From contig NW_003314264.1 of assembly GCF_000143415.4 (NCBI RefSeq), positions 3,073,444-3,137,443 on the forward strand: a stretch of 64,000 bases of DNA, written 5' to 3'. Positions 1 to 11,275 of the stretch are shown here, piece by piece. The notes under the pieces were generated by a model. It was not told the DNA's origin. It saw nothing but the letters and a program-made list of their open reading frames with translations, and ran no database searches. This DNA comes from Selaginella moellendorffii (lineage: Eukaryota > Streptophyta > Lycopodiopsida > Selaginellales > Selaginellaceae). The translations under genes were made by a program, and so were the position numbers. Positions within the stretch are counted from its first letter, which is position 1. Every line of letters starts with the position of its first letter.

Positions 1-2
1 TA

Positions 3-2051
3 TATGGAAAGTGGGGTTTCTTCGAGGACGCATTACAGGTTTTCGAGAGCGTTCGAGACAGGGACGTGGTTATCTGGACTGCCTTTATCGCCGCTTGTGT
101 CTACCACGGACAGTCGGGTTTTGCTCTCGAGCTATTCAGAAAGATGGAAGCGGAAGGCTTACAGGCAAATAACGTTACTTTCTCCAAGATTCTTGCTGCT
201 TGCAGCAACTTGGAAGACTTTGAGACAGGGAAAACCATCGAAGACCGCATATACACGTTGGGCCTAGAATATGACGATGTTCTTCAAGATGGGATACTGT
301 CCTTGCACGCCAGGTGTGGGAGTTTGGTCGGGACCAGAGAAATGTTCGACCGGATGCCGCACAGAACCGTAGTAACGTGGACAACTATGATAGCAGCTTA
401 CAACCAACGGGGGTACTCTATGGAGGCACTCGAACTCTACCACTGTATGGACATTGAGCCGGACGACATCGCTCTCTCAAACGTTCTCCAGGCGTGTAGC
501 AGGCTTAAAAACTTGGAGCAAGGCAGGGCAGTCCATTCACGTATTGCCTCGAGGGACTTTGAGCCGAGCTTGATGGTTCAGACGCTGCTGGTCGACATGT
601 ACGTGAAATGTGGGGATCTGGCTGAAGCAAGGAGAACATTTGACGGTTTCAAAGCGAGGGACGTGATCTCTTGGACGTCGCTCATCACGGCCTACAGCCA
701 CGAGAACTTTGGACGGGAGGCGCTGGAAGTGTTTCACAGCATGGAGTTGGAAGGCGTGGAGCCAAACAGCATCACCTTTTGCACCGTCATAGATGCTTGC
801 TCGAGGCTGAGCTCGCTTCTTCCTGGCAGAGCTCTTCATTCGCGCGTTGTTGCGACGGGTCACATTTCGGATGAGTTTGTCGGGAACGCACTCGTCAGCA
901 TGTACTCCAAGTTCGGCCGCGTAGACTTCGCAAGGATGGTTTTCGACAGCATTCCGGTGAAGAGATATCCGTCCTGGCGCGTGATGCTGGTGGCCTTGAC
1001 ACAAAACGGCCACTCTCACGAGGCTCTAGAGATGTACAGCCGGATACACCTGGAAGGTTTCCGGCCCGGGAGTCCGATCTTCTCCGCAGCTTTGGTCTCA
1101 TGCACGGCTCTCGAGGACGTGAGCAGAGCCCGGGCGATTCACGGCGTGATCAAGTCGAGTGACTTCTATCCAGACCTCGTCCTCAGCAACGTCTTGATGA
1201 ACGTCTACGCCAAGTGTGGAGAGCTGGAGAAAGCCCGGCTGGTCTTCGACCAGATGACAGAAAAGAACGAGGTCTCCTGGACGACAATGATCGGCGGCTA
1301 CGCGCAAAACGGCCGTCCAGCGGAAGCTCTAGAGCTCTACAAAGCCATGGACGTCCAGCCGAACTTCATCGCGTTTGTGCCGGTTATAAGCTCCTGCGCG
1401 GACCTGGGTGCGCTCGTCGAAGGCCAGAGAGTCCACGCGCGGCTCTCAGACGCAGGCCTCCAGAACAATGAAGTGATCGTCACCGCGCTCGTCAACATGT
1501 ACGCCAAGTGTGGCAAGCTCGGGCTCGCGAGGGAGTTCTTCGACAGCACCTATTGCCCGGACGCCGGCGCGTGGAACTCCATGGCGACTGCCTACGCTCA
1601 GTTCGGTCACGGCAGCCAGGTGCTGGAGCTCTACCGGGAGATGTGCTTGCAAGGCGTCCAGCCCAACGGGATCACGCTCCTCAGCGTTCTGGTGGCTTGC
1701 AGCCATATGGGAATGCTGGAGGAGTGCGAGCACCGCTTCGAGTGCATGGTCGCGGACCACGGCATTGCTCCAACGTCGGAGCACTACTCGTGCATGACAG
1801 ACTTGCTGGGGAGGTCAGGGAGGCTGGAGGAAGCCGAGAAGGTGGTGAAGATGGCGAGCGGCGAATCCGGCAGCGAAGCGGCCAGTCCGGTGGCTGTGTC
1901 GGCGTGGATGAGCTTCCTGGGAGCTTGCAAGACGCACAACGACTGGGGTAGAGCGGCGGGGGCGGCGGAGAAGCTGTACGAGCTGGATCCGGAGGACTCG
2001 GCTCCTTACGTGCTTCTTTCGCAGACTTACAGCCCACAGGCAAAGAAGTGA
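3..2051 (+). CDS. PPR protein, PLS class, 5' end outside window
   Basis: The frame is open from the first bases of the window, so the start lies upstream; the valine codon at 66 is not a start. The product is a chain of pentatricopeptide repeats with alternating motif lengths, recognised by recurring VVTWTTMIAAY-, NVLMNVYAKCG- and ALELYxxM-type segments. PPR proteins of this class bind organellar RNA base by base and usually act in RNA editing or processing in plastids or mitochondria. The C-terminus reaches an E1-like motif (LYELDPEDSAPYVLLSQTY) and stops without E+ or DYW domains, so any deaminase activity would have to come from a partner. There are no introns in the visible part. Function beyond RNA binding is inferred from the family. 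Confidence 0.92.
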   Translation, partial: YGKWGFFEDALQVFESVRDRDVVIWTAFIAACVYHGQSGFALELFRKMEAEGLQANNVTFSKILAACSNLEDFETGKTIEDRIYTLGLEYDDVLQDGILSLHARCGSLVGTREMFDRMPHRTVVTWTTMIAAYNQRGYSMEALELYHCMDIEPDDIALSNVLQACSRLKNLEQGRAVHSRIASRDFEPSLMVQTLLVDMYVKCGDLAEARRTFDGFKARDVISWTSLITAYSHENFGREALEVFHSMELEGVEPNSITFCTVIDACSRLSSLLPGRALHSRVVATGHISDEFVGNALVSMYSKFGRVDFARMVFDSIPVKRYPSWRVMLVALTQNGHSHEALEMYSRIHLEGFRPGSPIFSAALVSCTALEDVSRARAIHGVIKSSDFYPDLVLSNVLMNVYAKCGELEKARLVFDQMTEKNEVSWTTMIGGYAQNGRPAEALELYKAMDVQPNFIAFVPVISSCADLGALVEGQRVHARLSDAGLQNNEVIVTALVNMYAKCGKLGLAREFFDSTYCPDAGAWNSMATAYAQFGHGSQVLELYREMCLQGVQPNGITLLSVLVACSHMGMLEECEHRFECMVADHGIAPTSEHYSCMTDLLGRSGRLEEAEKVVKMASGESGSEAASPVAVSAWMSFLGACKTHNDWGRAAGAAEKLYELDPEDSAPYVLLSQTYSPQAKK

Positions 2052-3188
2052 GACCGCGATCGAATATTCCGCCACTCTTGAGCTTGATGCTTTGAAAGGC
2101 TGAGATTAAAGATGCCCTTATGTTTACTCAACTAAAAGCTCTTCAGTGGGGTTAGAGGGTGGTCGCATCAAACCTGTATGTAAATTAGTTTAAATGTTTG
2201 TTTCGGATTGCAGTTGAACTTTTAACTTCTTTTAAGTTTAAGATTAAATAAAGGGAAAATTGCCTTTATATCGTGTCCAAAAAAGCCTTTGTGAAGTTTA
2301 ATAACTCAAATTAATATTCTATTTTTTATGTATATATCATTATAATTAACCTAAAAAATACTTTAGTTTTTCGTTTGCATAAGGGATAGTAATGGATGTA
2401 CCAAGAATATACATATATTCTAGAATATTTTAATATCTAACGTTTGTTATTCATTTAGATTAATCTTCTACATATAATTTATAAACATGTTTATAATTTA
2501 TAAACTTTCATAAACACTTCCTAATATATTTGAGTTTATTCTATTATCTAATAGATGATATGCAATAAGATTAATCTTGTATTTGTAAATTATAAATATG
2601 TTATAATTATAAGCTCTCATTTATCAATTGGATTACTAAATATGAATAACACTACTATTAAGCAAACCATTGCTACAAGAAAATTATTAATATAGTTAGC
2701 ATTTTGGTGTATTATATATAATACAATTTTAGGATAATCACAGCTAAAAGGCAATATATGATTTGATCAACAAAATATTTACTTGAGATTCATATTTCTT
2801 TAAGATGTTCTTAAAGTTTTGGATCTAAGATTTAGTTTGCTTCATGGATCTAAAATCTATACTTTATTTGTGTTTCTTTAGGTAAAAGTTATACTTTTCT
2901 TATATTTTGTAATTCTTATGTATTCTTAACTTCATAACAATATCAAGATGGCCTTTTAAAGTTATTCTTGGTCGAGAAGCCATCTCCAAAGAAGAGAAGA
3001 ATTCCACCAACCATAGCTCCCAGCCCATGACCATGAATTTCTTGATTTGTCCAGATCCAAATTTTCTTCCACAATTGTTGTTGCCAGTTGCTTTTTTGCC
3101 TCATCAATTCTTTCATCGTGGATGACCTTGCTCAAGAAAATCTTTATGTCGAAGATTATGTAGCCCCACTTCTTCTTTTGATCAACAC
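2052..3188. other. AT-rich intergenic DNA, no gene seen
   Basis: Very AT-rich sequence between the PPR stop codon and the outer end of the inverted repeat. No long reading frame or splice-supported gene was found. Positions 2388-2665 resemble 10926-11195 (separate entry). Confidence 0.6.
2388..2665 (+). repeat. dispersed AT-rich repeat, copy 1
   Basis: About 270 bp that align by eye, in the same orientation, with 10926-11195. Both contain the phrases GTTATTCATTTAGATTAAT, TTATAAACATGTTTATAA and GATATGCAATAAGATTAATC in the same order. Within each copy a shorter unit is itself partly repeated. No termini or coding capacity were recognised, so the class of element is unknown. Confidence 0.6.
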
Positions 3189-3692
3189 TTTATTCTCGTG
3201 AGTTTCTTTGTGTTCCAAAAAATATCTTACCTGTTTACCCAACCTGCTTTACACCAACTACTTCTTTCTTGTCTCATCATCCAAATCAAACAGCATCTTC
3301 TCAAACAAAATTGTTAAGATTCTGCTGCTAATCATGGTATGGGGCAGTGACCCATTTGGAAGCAGCTTGAACCAAGTAGCAAGAAGCATCAAAACATTAG
3401 GCATGGTAGAATCGCTTCTCAACCACTCCAACGAAAAATTCGAGCATTTTCAGCTTGCTGGTGGCTGCCCATGTCCTCCTCAGCAGCATTTGCCAGCTTG
3501 ATAATCACTCGCTCTAAGAACTTTGCCACCTTTTCCATGGCTTAGGGATAGACTTTGGACGAACAACTTCAGAGTCTGCTACAATTGTATACAATTCTCG
3601 CAAAAAGGGACCAATGTAAAAGAACGCATATTATCTGGGTATTCTGTTTTTCAGGAGCATATTCAGAGCATGTCAAATGTTTTGAAAAGTAA

Positions 3693-4432
3693 AAGGCCCG
3701 CCATTGGAGCACGGCTTGCCGCAGAGCCCCGGATTGGCTCCCGCCTCTAGGTATGGCACAGTGAGGAGACGTTCAAGTAGTTCATGTTCTTGAGCGCCAG
3801 GAATTCCACTGGAATCTTGCCGGTCAAGGCGAGATTCAGCGTCTTCAAACTCGTGAGATTGGCGAGGCTGGGAGGGATGGCGCCAGTGGAGCGCCGTGAG
3901 TTGGCCAAGCTCTGGTGGGATTCTCCCAGTGATGTGGTTGGAGCCGAGGCTCAGCACTGCGACGAGGTCATTTCGTCTTGGATCATTGGGATCTTGGAGA
4001 ACCAGCTCGGGTGAGCTGCGACGAGGTCGATCCGGAAAAGAAGTTCCCTCCCAAGTCAAGAACTTCCAGATGACGCAGCTTAACCAAAGGCAGGAGGTAC
4101 GGGACCATCCGTGCCATTATCGTGGACGCTGAGAGTCCAGAGCTGAGAGAGGCTTCCCAGTTCTGGAGACAGCGTACCTCTTAATCCCATTGCCTCCAGC
4201 TTGAGCTCGCTCACACGTCCGCTAGCTCCGTCGCATTTGACACCAGGCCAGGCACAGGAGCTGGATTGCTGAGTCTATTTGGTAAACAGGTTACTCCAAT
4301 CCACGTGCGCACTTTTAAAGCCACTAATACCTTCTCGTCTTCACTGTTGCAGGATGCCGCAGTGGTGCCATGAACAAGGAGTGAAACGAGTAAACCAACG
4401 AGAAGTGTTCGAGACATTACAAGGGAACCCAC
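3693..4432 (-). pseudogene. LRR receptor-like gene fragment, left-arm copy
   Basis: Read on the minus strand, the sequence begins with a signal-peptide-like segment (MGSLVMSRTLLVGLLVSLL) followed by an LRRNT-like start (SCNSEDEKVLVALK). Further down, in shifted frames, it has leucine-rich-repeat phrases such as LGSNHITGRIPPELGQLT and a Cys-rich cap (GLCGKPCSNGGPF). These are normal parts of a plant LRR receptor ectodomain. Several frame changes and stops break the frame, and no kinase domain follows. The same breaks occur in the other arm. Confidence 0.75.
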
Positions 4433-4574
4433 AAGCCAATGATGATACTGTTAAAGTGGCAATCCGTACGACATACGGACAGACACAGTGCCAGCTAGAG
4501 GAGACGCGTCGTTTTTGGTTGTACATTGACCAAAATCTCATGAATGAAAATCCATTCGATGGTCAAACACAACA

Positions 4575-4586
4575 TGGTATCAGAGC
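4575..4586 (+). other. copia-type primer-binding-site motif, left arm
   Basis: The 12-mer TGGTATCAGAGC is the sequence plant Ty1-copia elements commonly use as primer-binding site for initiator tRNA-Met. Here it follows ...AACA, which would fit an LTR ending in CA. No complete LTR or gag-pol was found nearby. Confidence 0.5.
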
Positions 4587-4622
4587 AGATCTATGATCTT
4601 GGATGACCAGAAGGAGAGACCA

Positions 4623-4907
4623 TAGCTTCCGAATTCTGAATGCCTAAACTCACAACTTCTGAATTGTGAGTTTAGGTAGAGCCAAATCTGCTACTAGATC
4701 AAAGGAAGGCAGTGCTAGAGGATGAAGAGGAAGAGGAGGAAGAGGAGGGGGTGGAGGTATCTTCGTAGGAGGCACCCCTACCCACTCAATCCAGTTGTAT
4801 TCCAGTTTGCAACTAAAACCCTAACTACCCGAGCCAACAATCTCCTCATCGTAATGCGCCCAGTGATATGTCTCACTCTTGCTAGTGCATGCCTATGCAT
4901 CCTATGC
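4623..4907. other. spacer of the inverted repeat, with a small hairpin
   Basis: The 285 bp between the arms are unique. They contain a perfect 13-bp stem, CCTAAACTCACAA at 4643-4655 and its complement at 4664-4676, with an 8-nt loop. A purine-rich stretch (GAGGAAGAGGAGG-like) follows near 4720-4755. No gene was identified. Confidence 0.6.
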
Positions 4908-4943
4908 TGGTCTCTCCTTCTGGTCATCCAAGATCATAGATCT

Positions 4944-4955
4944 GCTCTGATACCA
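4944..4955 (-). other. copia-type primer-binding-site motif, right arm
   Basis: Minus-strand TGGTATCAGAGC, the mirror image of the motif at 4575-4586. Both motifs point toward the spacer. Confidence 0.5.
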
Positions 4956-5097
4956 TGTTGTGTTTGACCATCGAATGAATTTTTATTCATGAGATTTTGG
5001 TCAATGTACAACCAAAAACGACGCGTCTCCTCTAGCTGGCACTGTGTTTGTCCGTATGTCGTACGGATTGCCACTTTAACAGTATCATCATTGGCTT

Positions 5098-5855
5098 GTG
5101 GGTTCCCTTGTAATGTCTCGAACACTTCTCGTTGGTTTACTCGTTTCACTCCTTGTTCATGGCACCACTGCGGCATCCTGCAACAGTGAAGACGAGAAGG
5201 TATTAGTGGCTTTAAAAGTGCGCACGTGGATTGGAGTAACCTGTTTACCAAATAGACTCAGCAATCCAGCTCCTGTGCCTGGCCTGGTGTCAAATGCGAC
5301 GGAGCTAGCGGACGTGTGAGCGAGCTCAAGCTGGAGTCAATGGGATTAAGAGGTACGCTGTCTCCAGAACTGGGAAGCCTCTCTCAGCTCTGGACTCTCA
5401 GCGTCCACGATAATGGCACGGATGGTCCCGTACCTCCTGCCTTTGGTTAATCTGCGTCATCTGGAAGTTCTTGACTTGGGAGGGAACTTCTTTTCCGGAT
5501 CGACCTCGTCGCATCTCACCCGAGCTGGTTCTCCAAGATCCCAATGATCCAAGACGAAATGACCTCGTCGCAGTGCTGAGCCTCGGCTCCAACCACATCA
5601 CTGGGAGAATCCCACCAGAGCTTGGCCAACTCACGGCGCTCCACTGGCGCCATCCCTCCCAGCCTCGCCAATCTCACGAGTTTGAAGACGCTGAATCTCG
5701 CCTTGACCGGCAAGATTCCAGTGGAATTCCTGGCGCTCAAGAACATGAACTACTTGAACGTCTCCCACAACCACCTCACTGCGCCATACCTAGAGGCGGG
5801 GCTCTGCGGCAAGCCGTGCTCTAATGGCGGGCCTTTTACTTTTCAAAACATTTGA
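5098..5855 (+). pseudogene. LRR receptor-like gene fragment, right-arm copy
   Basis: Plus-strand mirror of the fragment at 3693-4432. It has a signal peptide and LRRNT start at 5098-5260. Around 5280-5460 a shifted frame reads as LRR sequence (VSELKLESMGLRGTLSPELG). Another frame at 5622-5855 carries LTSLKTLNLALTGKIPVEF and the Cys-rich cap. Because both arms share the frame breaks, the gene was probably already dead before the inverted duplication formed. Confidence 0.75.
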
Positions 5856-6332
5856 CATTCTCTGAATATGCTCCTGAAAAAAAGAATGTCCAGATAATAT
5901 GCACATTGGTCCCTTTTTTGCTAGAATTGTATATAAAGGGTTTCAGACTCTGAAGTTGTTCGTCCAAAGTCTATCCCTAAGCCATGGCGAAGGTGGCAAA
6001 GTTCTTAGAGCAATTATCGAGCTGGCAAATGCCGCTGAGGAGGACATGGGCAATCCAAGCCAGCCACCAGCAAGCTGAAAATGCTTGAATTTTTCATTGG
6101 ACTGGTTGAGAAGTGATTCTACCATGCCTAATGTTTTGATGCTTCTCAAGCTGCTTCCAGATGGGTCACTGCCCCATACCATGATTAGCAGCACAATCTT
6201 CACAATCATATTTGAGAAAATGTTGATTGATTTGGATGATGAGATGAGAAAAAAGTAGTTAGTGTAGAGCAGGTTAGGCAAGTAGGTAAGGTATTTCTTG
6301 GAACACAAAGAAAAAACTCACAAGAATAAAAT

Positions 6333-7352
6333 CAAACACAACAACAAGCAAACCAATAGTTCACTATAAATAATTTGCTATAGCAACATTATTTACTTAA
6401 AATATTATATGTTTTGTAAACCATCAATTATTGGAAATTTTTACAGTTTGTAATGACAAGATGATCTATATCCCAAGCAATTAAATTTTTAAGTCACTCA
6501 GCTTGAAAAAACATTCATGAAAACATAGTCCTTCTAAGGAGATTGGCAATCAAAAGAGACAGCAAGAGTTGAGCACCTTGGTGGTAGTTCTCAGTGACAA
6601 AATAGGTGTTGTGTGAGTAGGTTTTGTATTAACTTCTATCATTCTTCGTTATTTAAGTTTGTATTTGGGAAGGATATATGATCTCAATCACTATCTTTAG
6701 AGAAATTATATCCAATCTTTTTGCATGCTCCAGATATGTAGAGCTCATTAAATTTGCAACCAAGAACTCCAGCATCTTCACTATGGCATTGTCCAGCACC
6801 TTTACTTTGGCATTGCCCACCATTTATATGCTAGAGTAGAAACCAAATGCTGAAAGAGCATTAAACATTTCGGTTCATCTTTACAATGCATTATAAACAT
6901 ATTTATAATTGCAATAAACTAGAATATACTTCAGGTGTTTTAAGAAAGTTATGAATATCGTGGTAAAATATACCAAATATATTTTGAGTATAGGCACTTT
7001 GAATATATAAGGAATCGTGTGAAAACTTCAAGATCTCGCCAAAAATTTGGTGTTCAGCATTGTTAACTAGAACTTTTGATCTGGATTGTTCCAAACGTGA
7101 AAGGCAAGGCATTTGATCTCCTCCAGTAGAGAAGATAATTAGCTTTTTCATGCTCACACTGGCAGAGACGACCAGATTGGTAGAGAAAAAAGATTGGTAT
7201 ATTATACCTCATTCCTTGCTTCGTGCTGCTCCTTTTCCCCGTGCATTGAACAAAAACCTGCGAGGCATTTAGGAAGCATAACTTTATCTATTAAATTTTT
7301 TCTCCTTGACATTTAGCAAAATTGATTAATTTCCAATACACTTCTATATGTG
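6333..7352. other. AT-rich intergenic DNA, no gene seen
   Basis: About 1 kb between the inverted repeat and the lectin-like pseudogene. Only short, low-complexity frames are present and none resembles a known family. Confidence 0.55.
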
Positions 7353-8357
7353 CTAGGTTGACCAAATCTCTTTCCCCAAGTCCATCATATAAAGCCTGGC
7401 ATGACCATCGTTTTCCATAGCCAGAACATATGAATACTTGCATCCATAGCTCGTTTTCGTCTTCCAGCTGACCCCTGCAATCCAGTGACCATGAGCACCC
7501 CATTCGTCCAGAGAGACAAAACACACGCTTGATCCCTCCCATGGAAAATCCTCCTCATGATCTCCCCGCTGTGACTACTTCTCACCACGAGATCACAGCC
7601 GGCCTCCATAGACAGCCTAAACTCCGTGCTCGGAGAGATTAAGCTGTTCCCCTTGGGTAACGTCGATCCCTGGGGATGACTCCCGCCAACTAGAGAGGTA
7701 GAAAAGATCCAGCAATTCCCGACGTCAAGGTCAACAGCCTGGGCGACCGAGTCAACGACTGTGCTGACTTGGTCAACGACCACAGCGTGGACGATACTGC
7801 CGCTGCCTGATCCACCTTCTTCAGGCCTATCGCCAGGATTGTGGTCGAATGGGGTTTGCTGGAATTCATACTCAATCCCATAGTAGCCGAGCACTATGTT
7901 GACGAGGCCATACCAGTTCTGTATTGGACCCGGGTCTAGCAGCTCTTGTCGGATGGTTGCAATCATCCGCTCAACGCTGTCCAGGAGGTCGCTCCCTAGT
8001 AGGCTCGCACGACTCGGCGAGACAGAGCAAATGCCTGCGTTCTCGGTGTAAGGTTGGTTATAGAGCCACACTCTCACGCGGACGTAGGCATTGTTTGCGT
8101 ACGGCACCACGAATCCCACGCTCCTCCCTGCAAAGTAGCCAAATTGGGCTCTAAATCTCCTCCCCATGAAGTTCTCGAGGCGAACCATCAGGTCTTCGAC
8201 ACGCTCCACTGCAAGCAGCGCATAACCAAGTCGAAACCTGAAGATCCCACCAAAACGGTGATCCGCTGGGGGACTGTTCATAAGAGAGGAGATTTGAGCT
8301 CATGAGCAAAACAAGAATTAGAGCTGCAACAATGAACGCCATGTTTTTCATTCTCAC
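7353..8357 (-). pseudogene. secreted protein with bulb-type lectin domain, two frame breaks
   Basis: On the minus strand a hydrophobic start (MAFIVAALILVLLMSS) looks like a signal peptide. After a frame shift near 8270, about 130 residues follow that I do not recognise (RFRLGYALLAVERVEDL, then VRVRVWLYNQPYTENAG). A domain with the spacing of monocot mannose-binding (GNA-type) lectins comes next: FRLSMEAGCDLVVRS, then CVLSLWTNGVLMV, then after a second shift near 7460 YVLAMENDGHARLYMMD, ending GKEIWST and TAG. All three QxDxNxVxY sugar sites are degenerate. The shifts could be true pseudogene lesions or sequencing errors; neither fits a normal intron. Confidence 0.6.
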
Positions 8358-9823
8358 TCGCTTCCTAGTTCTGTGAGCAAATATCTCTTATTTATATCAA
8401 TGTAAGTGATACAAATGTCTTCAGTTAGAACGTACTTTTTATTTTTGGCATATTAGCTGAGTGATCAAGGAGAGATTGTGTAAAAATTTATTTTAAAATA
8501 AATTTTAAAAATTTATATTGTGTATTAAATGTTTAGTTTACTTCGAACTGAGCTTTCTATCTATTTATTATATATTTATTTTCATATTTTTCCACATATT
8601 ATTTATGGCAATAAATATGTGATTGGCATTATATATTTACACATGTACATATTTATTTTTTTGTTTTGAGTTGTGCAAAAATATTATGCATACATTCACT
8701 TTTCAATTGTTATATAAACAACTGAAACATGATTGTGCATATAATATTTTTGTCATGAGGTATGCCATGTATGTGTGGGGCATGACACATTAAACTGCTA
8801 GAGAAGATTAATGCCATGTCATCTCAAACAATATTATATTACCATAAATCTAGTGAAGGTATTTTTTTTTCTATTTTTGTGTTATTAAACATAGATTTGT
8901 GATCTCTTGATTGTGATCATCTTTCTTATCTCATTTCGCTTTATGACTCAATTTTTATGTCTTGGAGGCATATTTTAATTGCAATATATGATGGAAAAAA
9001 TCACATGCAATTGATTCGAGCATAGAGGTAAGAGCAAAACATTTTTTTAGGTATTTGGGGCATTAGGTGCAATTGTTTTTCTGTGAGCAAATGGATTTTA
9101 TTATAGTCATGACATAATGTTAGCTTGATTTATTTTTTACATTTTTAATCATGTGCTAAAGTTTATGGTATTGTAATGGTTTGTTTGGGCTCGTTGTGCA
9201 AAAAGTTTTTTATTACCTTATTGAGGAGATAATCTTGAGTATTCAGCAATTGAGTTCAGCCCATAACATCCAAAATATATTTAAAATCCAACTCACACAC
9301 TAGAAAATGTCATATCTAAAAGCTCTAAGTCTAAATTCTAATGAATAAAAAAAATTGATTAGGAATTAAATTTTTGTAATGCAAAAAAATCACATATACA
9401 TCACTCATTTTACTTTGTCATGTATACATGGTAAGCATTAATGCATGCCCATGTGTATAAAGCTGTGTTCAAAATATTATTTTCTGGGCTATATATATAT
9501 GTCACAACAATTTAAGTATATAAGTGATTTTGTTTTTTTATATATTTTGTAGGCTTTTACAATCTTTTGCCAGACCACCCACCCCAAGTACACCTCCTTT
9601 CTTGGGAGGTGTATATCCCCCTAAAACTGCTATTATAAATTATATGCCATATATTATTATATAATGTTTTTGATGTTATTCTATTCTTTGAGCCCTTCTA
9701 GGTGCTTATATTTATTCTTATTTACTGTTATGATTTCTAAATAAACAGAAAATATCTAGTTATCAAACCAACAGATAATATAGTAGTGTTTAAGCCTATT
9801 ATATTGTTTTATAAAATTATATC

Positions 9824-9837
9824 CACACACACACACA

Positions 9838-9915
<78 letters not shown>
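9824..9915. repeat. (CA)n(TA)n microsatellite
   Basis: About seven CA units run directly into some 37 uninterrupted AT/TA units. The tract is likely to vary in length between individuals and could extrude as a cruciform. Confidence 0.97.
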
Positions 9916-9919
<4 letters not shown>

Positions 9920-10925
9920 GTTTACTAATAAAAAAATTATTAAAAGATACTGATGATACAAATAATCTTCAATATTTAAAAGAGTGGGATTTCCTTGATA
10001 AAATTTAAGTGCACAATCTAAATAAAGTACAGAAATTTTTAAATGCAATATGTCCCCACACTCAAAAGTCCTTAAAACAGTTTGATTGTTTTTTCTTCTC
10101 ATGGACAAGAATGGTCCATTCTAGCTCCTTGTGTAGACTAATTTATGCGAAGAGGGGATTCATGCAAGGATATTAAGAGCAACAGCTTAGATACTTGCCT
10201 ACTGAATGTTTATGGAAAATCCAGGAGCATGGATGAGTGCAGCATGTGTCTAGTGCCTAGGAAGTAAACCCTCTGTGACTACCTGAAAATGGCAAAGCCA
10301 TCTAGACATTGGAGCTGGATTACTTGATACACAATCCCTACATAAAACTTATCCCAGCCTCTTCGGCTCTTTGCCAGCCAGCTCCCCAACATCACCTTCT
10401 CCCGCCTCTTGGACTGCTGCATTGACAGGCATGCGTTTTCAAGGCCAATGGCATCTAGTGTTGCAAGTTGTTTTTGTAGAAGAAGTACATCCCATCAGAC
10501 AGGATCCAAAGTCCATGGGCTAGCTACAACATATGAGGTTGTCTATGGGGAAGGCAGGGATTAATGATTTGCTACCTATGGCTTATCCATGTGTTTCTAG
10601 AGAGGCAGCAGATGGCTTCCTAGATTGCCCAGATGCTTGAGATCTTTCCTCTCAAGCTCTAAAACCTATCTTTTATGCTCTTCCTCTGCAAAAGCACATT
10701 CAAGTATATTCTTTACACCCTTAAACCAAATTCTTCTTAAGCAAGGTACAAAATTATTTTAACTATTAAATTGTTATTAATTTTTTGGACAAAAGAAATT
10801 TTAGATTAATATTGATGTTAAGGTTAAGGTTAAGATGGCATTTTTCTAAAACATTAACATTTTTTTTTAAATTTGAAATGAAAATTGGCCTTTTTTGCTG
10901 TTGATGTCTATTATTGGTTTGCTTA

Positions 10926-11195
10926 GGGGTGGTAGAGAATATACCTAGATTATGCTTGGATATTCTAGGATATTCTACCATCTAACAGTTGTTATTCATT
11001 TAGATTAATTTTATATTTATAATTTATAAACATGTTTATAATTTATAAACTTTTCTAAATGCTTCTTAGTATATTCTAGTTTATTCTACCATCTAATGGT
11101 TGATATGCAATAAGATTAATCTTGTATTATTAATTATAAACATGTTTCTAATTAAAATTCCATTTTATTAATTAAATTAATAAATAAGAATAACA
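10926..11195 (+). repeat. dispersed AT-rich repeat, copy 2
   Basis: Second copy of the repeat at 2388-2665, same orientation, about 8.5 kb away. Shared phrases include CATTTAGATTAAT and GATATGCAATAAGATTAATC. Confidence 0.6.
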
Positions 11196-11275
11196 AGAAA
11201 ACCATCCATGCACAGAAAATTATTTTAGTATTTTTCAGTTACCAAAAAATAGCATAAAAAAATCCTTCGTACTCT

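Larger units (their letters stand above)
3189..4622. repeat. left arm of 3.1-kb inverted repeat
   Basis: About 1.43 kb that pair as reverse complement with 4908-6332. Every reading frame in this arm has a mirror image in the other: for example 3208-3501 (+) with 5943-6308 (-), and 4279-4596 (+) with 4934-5251 (-). Identity looks high by eye, with scattered substitutions and small indels. The arm carries a broken LRR-protein gene. Confidence 0.92.
4908..6332. repeat. right arm of 3.1-kb inverted repeat
   Basis: Reverse-complement partner of 3189-4622. It differs from the left arm by point changes and short indels; the outer part lacks roughly a dozen bases present near 3370. Such differences argue against a simple assembly fold-back. 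A transcript crossing both arms could fold into a hairpin of about 1.4 kb. Confidence 0.92.
8360..11275. other. 2.9 kb of AT-rich intergenic DNA
   Basis: Strongly AT-rich, with a long dinucleotide tract at 9824-9915 and a dispersed repeat copy at 10926-11195. The stretch 10200-10680 is less AT-rich and might be an old transposon or gene remnant, but no family was recognised. No gene can be supported. Confidence 0.55.

Noticed and set aside
3208-3501. Genes in the outer parts of the inverted repeat (also 5943-6308)
   Set aside because: The frames are broken differently in the two arms and match nothing I recognise, so they are treated as repeat sequence only.
9809-10108. 99-codon frame with a long Tyr-Ile run on the minus strand
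   Set aside because: It is the translation of the (TA)n tract.
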